Assembly: GCA_024305405.1 (NCBI GenBank)
Contig: JAKNDB010000110.1
Span: forward strand, 3,038,001-3,102,000
Source: Dirofilaria immitis
Lineage: Eukaryota > Nematoda > Chromadorea > Rhabditida > Onchocercidae
Reading direction: 5' to 3'
DNA: 64,000 bases
Shown: piece after piece, positions 37,601-56,933 of the stretch
How the letters are laid out: the number at the start of each line of letters is the position of its first letter
How positions within the stretch are numbered: position 1 is the stretch's first letter
The notes under the pieces: generated by a model
Told to the model about the DNA's origin: nothing
The model's input: the letters and a program-made list of their open reading frames with translations, nothing else
The model's database searches: none
Made by a program: the position numbers and the translations under genes

Positions 37601-39202
37601 TATATTTGCATAAAGCATTCCATGAAAATCTTTGACCTTATTTCATGTTTCCGGTAGGTGCGAAACTTCACGACATGAAGCTCAAATTCGTACCTATTAC
37701 TTTCTGGCCAAACTTTAAATTGCGAATGTCAGAAAATAAGCCCTAAATCCTTCACTATAGTTTTCAGCGTAAATTATTGAGTTGATACAATAGAAATCCG
37801 TTGGTAACCGAATTTCAGCAGTATTTGTTAAACCGCTACCCGATTACTTCTTTCGCAGCTTCACAACTCACATACAACTTAAAGTAGGAATTTATAGATA
37901 GATTTATCAATTACAGTATCAAACTTAGCGGCTTGGGCCATAAATCGTCGAGCCTCACTACTTCCAGGGACTAAGTAGATTTGAAGAAATTACAGATATG
38001 CAAACAGATCTTCCTCAAATTCAAAGAGTAAGTTACTGGAGGAAGAGCGTGTATATGAATACATGAACAACTTGATAACTTGAATCCGATATTATTTGCT
38101 TGTTTTCTTCTGTTAAGTTAATATTACAGAACAGTTCTGTAATATCGTATATTGGTACATGTATATATAGGATTAAAAGCGACCAAAACATAAAACTAGT
38201 ATATTGGGACAAATAAAAAAACAACACACGCACCGATGACATATCTTACCATTAAAATTTTAAAATAAATAAGCAACAAGCATTGATCATCTGAACAAAA
38301 TATATAATACAGAGTTCTATAAAAAGGATAAAAATGGAAAGACGCCAAAAGGGGTAGTAAATGAATAACTAGCTAAAATAATAAAAGGCAAGCAGAAATT
38401 ACTGCTTTTCTAGAAACATCCGAAATTCTTCCCTGAACTCCTTCATCCTTTTTTTTGAGAAGTGTAAAACGAACAATTACGATAAGAAATGATGAAGTTG
38501 CTTTTCTTTTCTTATTACAACTCATCATCACTACTGTACAGAGCTTGCAAATACCAAAAGAAAGATTGGTCATACAAGAATGCTTATATTACGTTGAGCA
38601 AATAATTATTAGAACTGTTTCATAATTACAAATATTCAAAACACTTTTTAAAATGAAAGGAGGTCAGCTTTACATCAACATCGCACTATTCATCTAATTA
38701 TACTTTGGCCTATTCGTGAGCCCATTGCAGCTTACGACATCGTTAGCTTGTAGACTTTGAGTTCATTTCCCGCCGCTGAATTCTAAGCTAGAATTTTCCA
38801 ATTACTACACATGCAAACACAAGAATTCCCATAGCGATACATGCAAGCACTACGAATTCCTAGAAATACGCAAGAGAGCAATAAAAACACCTAGAAATGC
38901 AGGCAGCCGAAAAGTAGAAAAATAAGGGAAGTACGTCGTCTCTTAAAACGGACAGATACATCTGGAATACGAACATACAATGATGAAGTGAATATCTCAA
39001 TAATTAAAAGAAGCTAAAACTTTATTTAGTTCATTGGAACATATACCCATAATTAAATGACTAATAGAGAGTAGCAGCTTTTAAACTGCTGACCTCCGAA
39101 TATTAAAAACGAATAAAAATATGATAAATTAATTCAAGTATTATCACAACCATGTCATTTCTTGCTTTTTTTTGAAGTGGAACTCTTCAACAAGCTTTTT
39201 TC
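34653..39202. other. Intergenic region, no supported gene
   Basis: 4.5 kb of AT-rich sequence between the unknown secreted protein gene and the 3' end of TAF3. The best isolated frame is 83 codons on the plus strand at 37301-37552 (ATG start, one hydrophobic stretch FISFICIIILYY), without splice partners or homology that I recognise. Nothing else is supported. Confidence 0.4.
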
Positions 39203-42200
39203 TTAAGTTTTTTTCGCACAATTTTGACAGTACCAGGGAGCGTCATCTGGCGGTGCCACCAACAAACCCACACAACTCCTGAATTATTATATGACAGTAG
39301 ATTAATGCATGTAGTAGTCAACAAACGTGTTCAAATAGCATGAATATGTTGAAAAAAGAATTTACCAGTGGAACCAGTTATCACAAGCATCACAACCAAC
39401 CATATCAGTTGCGCCTTCTACATAAGCAACCGAACACTCTGGACAGATCCACATATTATCCAAAGAATCATCACTATCCAGAGTGGCTGATTTCTCAAAT
39501 GAAAAGAAGTTCGGTTTAAAACAACTGTAAGCAATGCATCAGTAATGATTCTTACATAATATTTCCCAGTAAAGCCGTAATTAACTAGAAACCTTAGTTT
39601 CGATATTTTCCTTAGTTCATACAAATTTTAAGAAAATTCACCGCATACCTTTGCGGTTTCATTTAAACAGTTGCTGGAAGCTTGTACTTATTTGCAGGAT
39701 AGTCAAAGAACAAAGTTAACATAATAAGACACTTTAAATTTTATACTATTTTTTTAAATCCTGTAACTCTAATTATAAAACGAAAAGACAATCAATCTCA
39801 GATGGCATATCTCCTAAGAACTTTTCATCTTTCTGGAAATTACCTTATCTGAAGATTTCGTCAGTGAACCAGCAGTCGGCGATTTGTTCTCAAAAACATC
39901 AGTATCAGCGCTGCATCGCTTTGACAGCTGTTCTTTCGCAAATATGACTAGAAACACAACGAACTACAATATTCCTAAATATAAACTAATCCATCAAAAC
40001 ATGCTTATTCATCAAACGATATCAGCATATTTTAAGAGACCTAGACTTGGCGAAGAGTCTACATACACAATCTTTAAAGAAGTTCACAATAAGTACCTAA
40101 AGATTTCATAACCAATGGAGGAGCACCAATCTTCTGCTCCACCAAATTTCAATTACTATGGTTCATTCCCTTTCCATGCATTTGATATAATCTACTACGC
40201 TTACGATAATAAACTAACAATCATCTCATGTCTACCACGATCCTGCACATCTAATAAACTCCAATTCTGAATTCTTTCCAGAGCTACAGAGACAACTCTC
40301 ATAAGCCCAAATATTTTGATCACTCAATGATAGGAACTGCTCATATAAGTCTAGTGATTTCTTTATCCAATTTTACTCAGCAAAGTGGATAAACTGTCTT
40401 TCAAAGATGAAGAGGACAGAGTTAATGAAATACTGTTACCTTGTTCAGTTTTTAGAAGAGGATTGTACGGAAGATGGGAATTGTTCGGATCACCAATAGA
40501 TCCATCTTTACCGGAATTTTTCGTCTTCGCATGACTTAAACCGACAAACTCTTCCTCTTCACCAGAATGAATTTTCTCAAACTCTTTGCTACTTTTTCCA
40601 GTGCTATGCTCTTTGCCCCGTCCACCTGAATGCTTTGTTCTTTTCTCCTTATCCTTCAGTTCCTTATCGTGACTTCTAACCTTTTCTTCCAAATCAATTT
40701 TTTTGGTCTGATACTTCCCTCTGTCCTTTGTCTCGCTCGAGCATCCTTTCTCTTTTGCATATCCCTTCGCGTCCTTTTCCACATCTTTACCAAATTCCTC
40801 ATCCTTACCGGTACCCTTCCGCTTCCGTCGCTCTCCAAATCCAGTAACTTTTCCGAGTCTCTCCCGATGCTTTTGTCATTCTCTGTAAAGCAACCACCCG
40901 AAATATCCCTGATCTTATGCCAACTATTCCCGTTTTCTTCCCCTTCACCTTATCACTTTCATCACTTCCCCTTTCCTTCTGTCGATCTTGCACCGCTTCC
41001 TTCTTTTCATCTGCCATCCCCAAACCTTTCTCATCTCGCTTTGTTTGATCCCTTTCCTTGTCATGAGCATTTTGCGCATGATGTGTCTCTCTTTCTCGCC
41101 CATTCTTTTTCATTTTCTCGAGGCTATAATGTTGTCGCTCCTTTTTCTTCTCTTTTTCCGGCTCTTTACTCTTCAACTTTCCAGAAAACCGATCGTTGAA
41201 TACTAAGTTACTGTCGCACACACGTTTAAAAGGATCCTTTTCCTTGCCCAACTTTGCTTTCACTAGATCCAACTCATCAGCTTCAGCATATACTTGATCC
41301 GGTTTCTTTTTCAATATTTCTAAATCTCTTTTTGAGCATTCTTTTTCCTGGCGTCGTTCATCGGTCAGAAATGTACTAAAAGCATTAGCAGATGCTAGCT
41401 GTCCTGTACTTTTCAGATCACACTTAGCCGTCATACCTTGGATACCGCTTTCACTGCTTCTTTCTTTTCCTGTAACTTTGGGCATTTTCTCGGACGAACT
41501 GAAAGCAGCAGCGCTGTAGACATCTTTCTTTCTATTGTCCATGCGTAAATGTTTACCCGCTAACTGTTGTATATAACTTCTTTGTTCTAACCCAGCATCA
41601 GCTCTAGAAATAGCAGGGCTGACGGCTACTTCAGCTGATCCTTGTCCACCCGTGAATCCACTTCCCTGAAATATTTACCTTTACTCTCACCAAACATACG
41701 AGATTACAACAATCTATTCCGAATCCGCAGAAGGTGGTTCGAGTTCTGCTTTGTTCAGGAAGTGCTGGCAGCTGAAAAATTTGCTAAATGTTTAAATTTA
41801 TAGGAGACGCAAATGATAAGAATCTTAGACAATAAACTGCTCAAAATTACAGGAGACTGAGTCTTCGAAATCTCAATGTTTTTAGTGGTTTATTAGACTC
41901 TTTCGCAAACAACAAAAATTTTTGGGACTGAATAATGTATTGAAGCAGTATAAAACTCATAACTGGAAACTGGTTGCAGCACTTCCTGACAAAACGTGAT
42001 TTTCTAGGTTTAAAATCCGAAAAAGAAGGACGACATAATTGAATGTGGGTAACGATGTATTAGATAAAAGACAATGTAAAATAATGCGAAAACAATGTTG
42101 CTTGGTTTCCGCGTACCACTGAAGACCTTAAGATAATGACCGGCCTTTACTGCACGGAAAGGAAAGTAAGGGATAAAACTTTATTTTCGAACATTCAACG

Positions 42201-45200
42201 CGAAATTGTAACATGACACAAAGCACCGGTGCGTTATTTTAAAGTCCTCTTGGCGTGCTGGGCAGCGGGCATCAGGCTTTTCATCCGTTAATAATACACA
42301 ATTACTACATACGCGAAGTAACAGAAGCTGTTAAAAGAAGCGAGACGGCGCCACCACTTCCCAGCAATCAGAGGGCACTAAACAGTAACGCGTACATCTT
42401 AATTCAGATAAAATACCAAGACAACTGATATCAAACTACGACCAGTTGGGAGTGCCATCCTCGTTCCCCACTTTCCACGTTTCATTTCCTTTATAAACAA
42501 TATTTTTGAAACATGACGAGCATGATAAAGATGTTACTTGGTTGAAAGGTATAAAGAAACTAAGCAACGTGCTAATGAGATAAAAACAGGTAAGATGCTA
42601 GTTGTTGAAGTGCTGGCTGTTGCGAACGACACACAAAACTGATTGCAACAAAATAAAAATAGCCTTAAAATATAACAATGACGAGTAATAAACAGGCGAC
42701 ATTTGCCACAATTCTTATCCTACATTTACTTGAAACATGTTTTTCACTGACGCTAAAGGGCACAATTATGTGAGCAGAAAAGCTTAGAACAAAACTCCTT
42801 AGACAGTTGAGATCTTTATAATCTTATGTACAGATGATCCTGAATGACTAGTTTTACATACAGTTAAAACAGTGACGGTTATGACAGTGGAGTTTAGAGT
42901 AAATCGTTTAGCGAAAATGTGAAGGAAACCAGAAAGTACTGGAAACAAGAGGATATTGTATAAAAAGCGCAACAACTGGGAAGAGATGAAATGTATATGC
43001 GAATAACTAGAACAGCAAATGGTTTCAAGATTCCTAAGACCAAAAATAAACAGAAAAAAAAACGAAGGAGAGAAGGGCAAGAATAAAGCAAAATAAAAGC
43101 GAAGAGACATCGAGAATACTAGTCAAAAAGTTATGAAAGCAACAGAAGAGCAAAGCTTATAAAATGTAACGTGTCCACCTGTGCGAATTTAAAAATGCAA
43201 CTGCATCCTCACATAACTTACTCTTTAGTTCCACAAGTTTTCGCTTTCAACGGCAATTTCGGCAGTGCCTTTAACTGAAAATTTCATTATCAATAATCAG
43301 TCCATTCTTATTATTAAGACTGCATTTTCTGAAATTTAACTGTTTCTTTCAAACCATGTACAACTTAAAATAAGTATAACAGAAAGAGCTTCAAAGAGAA
43401 GAATTAAACATCGAGGAGAAGTTCTAATTGGATACTTCTCTTTTCTATTTTGGATACTTCTTTTCTGGAAATACAGTTTTCGTAAATAAAAACCAGTAGT
43501 CATTATGCTATCCTAATACTGGTACTCGACCATTCATTCATCCTATTTCGTTTAGCTTAAAAAAAGAAAACGGTGATTGAAAAACACAATCAATCCACAG
43601 TATGTATTTAGTTTAATTCATCGAAATACAATTTATTACGCGAATGTATGCTTTACAAGTGAATGTTATAAGCTTCTGTAAATAAAAATCACCTAAGCTT
43701 TTTATATTCAACTCCTACCGCTCTTTGTGAGCATCGGTCAAGCCACAACTTACTAGAAATCGAAAATTTGTTCATATCAATCTCCATAAAATTACTTTTA
43801 TCTTTAGTCTGTGAAAATATATTATTAAGCAACCAAGACAAGTGTAACTAATAATCAGTAAATTTCTTTGGAGAAGATGCTGCAGAAGCAATGCAATAAC
43901 TCATATTACATTCGAAAGTGATTCAAATCAATTCACGGCTAGTTCAACAATGGAGTCGAGGAGACAAACAAACAAATAAAGGGAAAAAAATTTGTTAGAA
44001 TAGGAATTCATTTCAAAAAATGTAACCTCCGCCTTCGTTACTGGTTGTCGTTTTCGAGGTCTAATATTTCCATCAGATTTGAGAGATGCATACGGAGTCG
44101 CTAGATCTTCTACCTTAACAGTAGGTTGCGTAACTTGAATGTTTTGATCGATTAATGAGGGAAGATCTTTCTCTGACCTGAAAATGACCAATTAAAAGTA
44201 ACATTTGAAAAAATAGTAAAAAAATATCAACAGAATATATGACATGGAAAAGTTGTTGCGGAAAACTTACGATTTGAGAGACGATAATGTAGAAGTTAGG
44301 ATAGTTGGCGAAGTTGCAGAGATGATACCTGATGATGATGCACTAACGCCACTTGAGTTAGATCCAAATCGGATTTTTAATTTAGGTATTTTCGGAGCAG
44401 ATATTTCATCAGACACTGTAACAATTTGTTTAAAGCAGAAAAATATCTTTCATAAATATTTTACATAACACTTTTCAGTGTCAGTGACTAATTTACAAAA
44501 AACGACTTTTCTTAGCTAAAAGCTGTAAAAGGATAATAATTTGAATCATTTTTGCCATATCAAAAACTGGAAGAGTTACTTAGTTGAGAGAGAGAGACAG
44601 AGATCGAAATAACGTAAAACTAATCTATATACTGCGAACATAGAAAAATGCAAAACAATTTTGTAAGACCTACGGATATGCTCGCCAGATCGCTTTAAGC
44701 AAAGCTTTTCAGGCCTTAGTTTGATATATTTCCTTTCTTTGTCTTTTGTCTTGCTTTTCTTATGTTCTTTGTACTTCCGTTTATCCTTTCGCTTGTGCTC
44801 CTTGTTGTGGTGTCTATCCCGATCTTTCTCCTTGAAATCATTATGTTGAAAGTAATTCGGTAGCACTTTTCAAGTTCTACTATTAACAATATAATTACCT
44901 TCCTATGCTTTTCTTTTTCTCACATATATCTCCTGCACCTTGTGACTCATCAACTGCTATACTTGCACTACGCTGCATATTTCCTGCATCATATTTCTGC
45001 TCCACATCTTTGACTACTCGTTCAATGTCACCTAAATAAAAAATATCGAAGATGAACAGTGGAAAAAAGACTTAAAAAAGATATCCAAAAAGAACAGCAA
45101 ATAAATCCCTACTGGAAGGTGATAACGCGGTAAATACTTTCTGTCCAGTTGATCGTGACAAAACCACCTTGAGCGCCTTGAGATCTTCTAAAAAAACAAA

Positions 45201-48200
45201 AATTGGTTTTCTGAAAAACAAGAAAAAGGAGTCCTCAAACTGTTTTAATCAATGCATTACATCTCATGCTACTTAAAATAATAATAAAAATTAATTCTAA
45301 GTCTGAATACTTTGAGTGGAATAATTTAAAACAAAAAAAAGAATATGAAGCAAAATTCGAAAGCGATATAAAAATAGTTAAATAGTTTTGCTTGCAAGAT
45401 GGGATAAATTGACTCAATTCAAGTTTGAATGTAATAAATAAACACGTAGATTCTGAACTCTTCTTAAATGGCTGATACTTCATCCTAAATATGATTTAGC
45501 TTGCATCAAAATATGATATGCATTGTAATATTGAATATTTTTCAAGAAAAATATTAATATATAATACTAATAAAACTGCGCAAACAAAAGATTGCAAGCA
45601 AAAGTCATGAATAAATTCTTTACATAAATTTTCTGAATATGCTGCTAAAGAAAATAAATAAAAATGAAAGCTTACGAGATATAGGATTATCATCAGTTGC
45701 TGAACTTTTGATGATGTTATCAACGACCACTGATAAGGAACTATCTGCTGTTGACTTCTTTGGACCTTTCCTCCACTCATTGCTTTTTTCTCCAAATTTT
45801 CGTTTTTCTAACTTTCCTCTAACATTTTCTACTAGCGTACTTTTACTCGTATCTTTTTCACCATTTTTCTGAGTTTCATCCTTCACTCCTTCCTTTGTTT
45901 TTCTACAGTTTTATTGCTATCACTAATCCCATCTTCTTTTACATCGTTAGCCCTGTAAATCGAATTATCAAAATGCCAAGATTTTAAAAGACAGGCATAG
46001 ATTCCTAGAACTTTAATATGAAAACAGAAATATATTACGAAAACTTTCCTCCTCAAATTTTAAAGACGATTAAGCAGAGCATAATGCAATAATATAAGAA
46101 AGGCTTCAAATAGGCTAACTTCAGAATTAAACGATTTACAAAGCGATCCATTGAAACCTTTCAAAAATATGGAACAACCACTCAGCACTTGCAACAGCAA
46201 CGCGACTGATGCAAAGTGCAACCGCACGATACTTGCAAGTATATGCAAATTTTCGGATATAAGACTACGCTACATTGCTGAGTAAAAGATAAATGGAGCT
46301 CATAGATATCATAAATAATCTTTTGCATTGAAATATGAAGATAAGTGATCGATCGGTAAATGAAAACAATATGAGCCATTTGTCTGGCATACGCTGAACA
46401 TACCTATTTGAGGACTGCTGCGGTATCAATATTTCCGCCATTTGTGAACCAACACCGCTACCATTGTGATCATCATTTATTCTCAAGTCCACTGGTTGGT
46501 TGTTTTTAAATTTATTAGCATCTTCCTCCTACAGTATAGTATAATGTCAGCTTTCTTCTTCAATCATAATAGTTAAAGACATGACTGGAAAAATTCCCAC
46601 CACTCAATTTGTGACTCGAAAATTCATATTACACAGACAACAAATTTAATCTAAGAAAGAAGTAAAAAGGAATTTTGCTTCTATTAATTACAACATCTTT
46701 CTGTTACTTTATAGCAAACAACACCATCACTTTTCTAAACCAATGTTTGTAAAAATTGATTACCTTCGCTTGAATCATCTGACGTCGAAAACAGAAAAAT
46801 TCTGAAAATTTATACGAGAAAATATTAACCTTTCCGCAAACAACTACGTCTTTTCCGCCACTTCCGGAAAGACTGTGCGAAAAATAAACATCTGTAAGAG
46901 GTTCTTCATTCGTAATACTTTTCAAATCAACTACCTTTCGCTTTATTTGATCGCTGAAATACATCGATTTACACCGTTCATAAAACGTGGATATCATTTT
47001 AAATATTTCGGAAATAGCCGATAACTATCTATCTTCAAAATATCAAATTAATCTACAAAATCGACACTTACTGTTCTGAGGAACTTGGTAGTTTCTGCAA
47101 TACGGGAAGAACATCCTGTTGCTGGTTTGCCAGTTTTTTACTAAAATAATTAACATAGTTTCAAGAGAAAACGTCAATTAATTTTTGACGACTAAGACGT
47201 TATTATCACTTCCTCAAACTAATCTCCATTCTTGTTAAATTAAGATTTGATGAATGTACATAGCCAAATCTAATTAAATGAGCAGCATCAACCACCAGTG
47301 TTAAAAACATTGTAAGGTAAACAAATAATGTAAAAACATAACAATTAATCCTAATGATAAGTGAATGATATTTCACAGAAACTTCCAGAAAATAAACAAT
47401 TCACGGCATCATCAATCCCTACGATAATATGGAGATTACCAAATTCTCAAACACTCCACAACTCTAACGTCTTCATTATATAATGATGGCTTATAGTGAT
47501 CTTTCAAGTGCAGTTTTAGAAAAAAATGCATGAATATGTTCAAAATTCGCCCTTTAGTCAGTAATTCCAAACTCGAGATCCATAGTAAAATTTCCACAGC
47601 AATCACTAAGCAAACCAAGGAGTAAAGCCAAGAAAGTGAAAAACGAAAATATTAATTACATGCCTTGATCATCTGTCTTAGCAATAGTTGAGCAACTTGA
47701 ACTCGTACTTGACTTTCCATATGTAAGTGATTCAGTTGAAAGCGAAATCAAACTACTTGTACTTGGGTTTTCTTCCTGAAAATTCCCTTTCAGTGATAAA
47801 TAAAAACTTAACTCATATGTAGGAGATAATCAATATCAAAAATGCAAATGCTACAAACATTTTCATCTGTGAACTTCTCACGATGCTTTATTTTTTTCTC
47901 CTTAGTTCGATCTTTATCTCGGTCTCTGTCTTTCTTCCTTTTCTTTTTCATCTTCTCGCTCATGACGCTCTCTGTATGTACCAAAGCTGATGGTGGCATG
48001 CCAAACATACCAATCGATCTCTATAATCATTAACAATCAATAATATGCAGCATTCTAAAGAATAACAGAAAAAAGAGAAGCGGGAAAAGCTAAAATTTAT
48101 TGCTTGAAAGAGAAATAAAATCGAATTTCAAATGAAAAAAATAAAATTTAGAAAATAAAGAAAATAAGCCAATGTTACCTGCGTGAAAAGTTTATCTGGA

Positions 48201-49904
48201 GAATCCTTATCTTTAGGGCTTTCTGCTTTCACGTGTTCATCGACGGATTTTGAACTACTAGCAGACTGTAATATCAAGAAATGAATAAATGAAATATTTC
48301 ACCACAAAATGATTATGAAAAATAACAACAAGAACATCTCACTTCATTCATCGAGCATTTCCTAAATTTTGTCTTACTAGCACTGCTTGTCGCTGTACCC
48401 ATTATTTGTAAAGCTGCAATATTGGCACTACTTGAAATGCCACTTGGTTCTTCAACCACCTTTTAGGCGGCAATTTTTGTGGTCGCACAAATCCCAATTC
48501 TTTAGCGGTCGATCCACAAAAATCGGGAAAGGAGATCTTTGATTTTGAAACTCTTCCTCTGAAAAACGATATCTTATAGTAAAAGCTTTTGCAATGAAAA
48601 TGAAAGTAAATGTAAAGTAATTACGGGTTTAGCATTGTATTTTATATTTCACATTTTCTAAATTTAGGCAGAAAATGTAATCATAAAACAAATACGTCCT
48701 CCGCTATTAGCTAAGAATGAGTACTCATCCCCAATTCCCTAGATTCAAGAACGAATGAATTTAAACCAAAGATTTCGCTCACCGGGGTATGCATTTACTA
48801 TTTTTCGCAGGCCCCTGTATTGCACTTTTCACTGCTGAAACTTCGACTGTTCGAACTGTAAAATAATATACAAATTAAGAATTAGCAAATCAATGATGAA
48901 TAATTACCTCAACAAAGCAAAGTATCACCTCCTATTTGATCAGAGCACCATTCTGGATGCACAGCAGGAAAATAACGAGGTATATGTTCTGGTCGTGTTG
49001 CCAATTCTTTATCTGAGACTGGTCCATATATGCTGAGCAAACTTGGTGATGGTTTCCTAACTGGGAAAAGCGGCACCTTAAAAGTGAGAAAAATGCGTGA
49101 AACTAAAATATTTTGAACAAAATTAAGTGAAGAGCCATTTAATGACGAATTACTTACGTCATTTTCGAAAGGATCGTGTTCGACCTGCTTCATGAATGCA
49201 TGTAATTCCGCTGCACTGAACATCAGTTTTCCAAAAACCATATTTGCATCTTCGAAGATGGGATATCGTCTACCAGCTTACAAAAACAAGCAAGCATATT
49301 TCCAGACTTCAAATAAATATATAAAGGCAATTTATTCATAAATGCAACTGAAATATAATAGTTATAGAAGTTACCGTGCTCTGCGAATACTTTTGAATCA
49401 ACCCAAAGTTTCTGTAAATATCGCCTGCAAAGATCCGTTAGAATGTTTACAACAGATTCGTGGCAAGTTGAAAAGCCAATATTATCCATCATCTTCACAA
49501 CAGATCGTGTAAGATAGTGCAAGGCATAATCCTCCGAGGCTTCAAATGAACGAACTGCTTCCCCGCAATGCCTAAAATAAAATTCAGGGTTAATAATGCC
49601 AAAATGCAGCGAAAGAGTCTCGAAAAAAATTTACAGACAAGACAACAAACCTTGACTTAACAAAGTAGATTTGTTCGGAGTTATCCAACTTTGATTTTGC
49701 TGTTTTTCATCCGGTCCCTAAAAACATAACGCAATAATCTTCGCAACAATTGATATATTTCATAACCCAAATAAAGCTATTTTTAGATAGCTGAATTACC
49801 TCTTCCTGCGGCTGGTCTTCGGCGACTTTCGCATTGCTATCTTCCGCTGACGGTACAATTTCGCCCACATGACCATCCGTCCCCACAGCATCTGTGATCG
49901 ACAT
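39203..49904 (-). CDS. taf-3: TFIID subunit TAF3 (histone fold plus PHD finger)
   Basis: TAF3 pairs with TAF10 in TFIID through its histone fold, and its PHD finger reads H3K4me3 at promoters. Exons: 49904-49800, 49717-49651, 49571-49375, 49276-49158, 49076-48929, 48855-48783, 48558-48343, 48265-48179, 48020-47859, 47775-47660, 47140-47072, 46953-46830, 46528-46404, 45952-45676, 45187-45113, 45031-44899, 44830-44674, 44415-44271, 44177-44027, 43274-43222, 41665-40440, 39947-39844, 39493-39366, 39278-39203; about 1,380 residues. The histone fold lies near residues 65-150 (YALHYLTRSVVKMMDNIGF, NILTDLCRRYLQKLW), followed by HIPRYFPAVHPEW. The middle is long and Lys/Arg/Glu-rich, with KIPKLKIRFG. 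The C-terminal PHD shows WICPEC, MVGCDACDNWFHW, SCVGLLVAPPDDAPWYCQNC. At least seven single-base gaps in A runs of the coding strand interrupt the frame. The start ATG at 49904 is the first in frame; a longer N-terminus is possible. Confidence 0.9.
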
Positions 49905-51178
49905 ATCCAGAATGGTAATCACGTTCAATTTTTCGAAAACAAAACCGTATGCCAAATTTGTCAGGAATTTCCAAGTTCAATAATGCGAACAGCGTTAAAT
50001 ATTCACCTCCTATACAAATATCAATAAAATCCCGAACGGTAAACATACATTCTCATATTCCTCTCCTCGACCTAACCATCACACCAACTTTAAACCATTC
50101 ATCAAACATCGGATCTTTTAAACGTCCCAGCAATAACGGCTCAAGAATAACATTGCAACAGTTATGAAAACAATTATCTCATAATTTTTAGTTCAGTGGT
50201 ATTCATTTAAGGCTTGTAATATTTGTTAACGTATTTTTCAATTTTATTTCTGCTATCTCAACAATCTGTTAAAATTAATAAGAAGTCAACCTGGCAATCA
50301 TTTCGGAATCCTCAAATGAAATGGTTTTATTAATGTCGCATGTCGCATAACAAATAGTAATATAACTCTACCTGGATAAGTGCCGTTACTAGATGTTTCA
50401 CTATCTTATAATCTGTATATTATTGTTTGATCAGTCCATATATCTATAGATCACTTATCAATAGCTATCACTACATGAAGACGCATCTTTCATCATGTAT
50501 ATAAATTCAATTTTTATTCTTTTTTTCGATTTTTGACATGTTGTGCTGACGTTGTTCTTTTTTTTGGGAAGCGTTTAAAGTCTTTTGCGCTTTCTTTACA
50601 ACAAGATATTCATGTATGCTAATAGTTTTTCATATAACTGAACTTCTGGTCTATATTTCATCATCAAAGAAGCTAAGGCTGTAACTCTGAAGCTCAATAC
50701 ATTCAGCGTAAAACTTTTCATTTGATTGATATTTATTTCATGCTCTTTTGGGAAGGGAGAGAGACTTTTTATGAACTATTTTCTTATTGCTGATCGATAC
50801 ATATATATTATATTCTCAATTATTACGGGATTTCACATAGGTGCTGTATTCTCTCGTACTAGTATTGTTTCATAAGTCAGGTATTTCTCTTTTGTTTATT
50901 CCTTAAATTTATTTCTGATATTTGTTGACGTATTCTACTTGTTGGGGGACGTTTAATATTTCCATCGGTTTCTTCATTGAAATATTTGCCACATAGATGA
51001 TCGAACGCCAAAAATAATGTAGTAATTGTACCATATCATTTTGTATTAATGACTATAAATTGGATTATGATGGTTAATATTGTAATAATTGTCTATGTTC
51101 AAAAAGTTTTGAGATTATGAATCAATGAGTGTTTCATATAAGTAGTAAAATCTATCATATCACGTGTAAATGATGTGA
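49905..51178. other. Intergenic region between TAF3 and alpha-glucosidase
   Basis: 1.27 kb holding the TAF3 promoter side and the 3' flank of the alpha-glucosidase gene. No coding frame or element is supported. Confidence 0.45.

Positions 51179-56933
<5,755 letters not shown>

Noticed and set aside
40630..41199. 189-codon plus-strand frame
   Set aside because: It is the antisense shadow of the Lys/Glu-rich TAF3 exon; its Leu/Phe/Ser-rich composition is what reversed Lys/Glu codons give.
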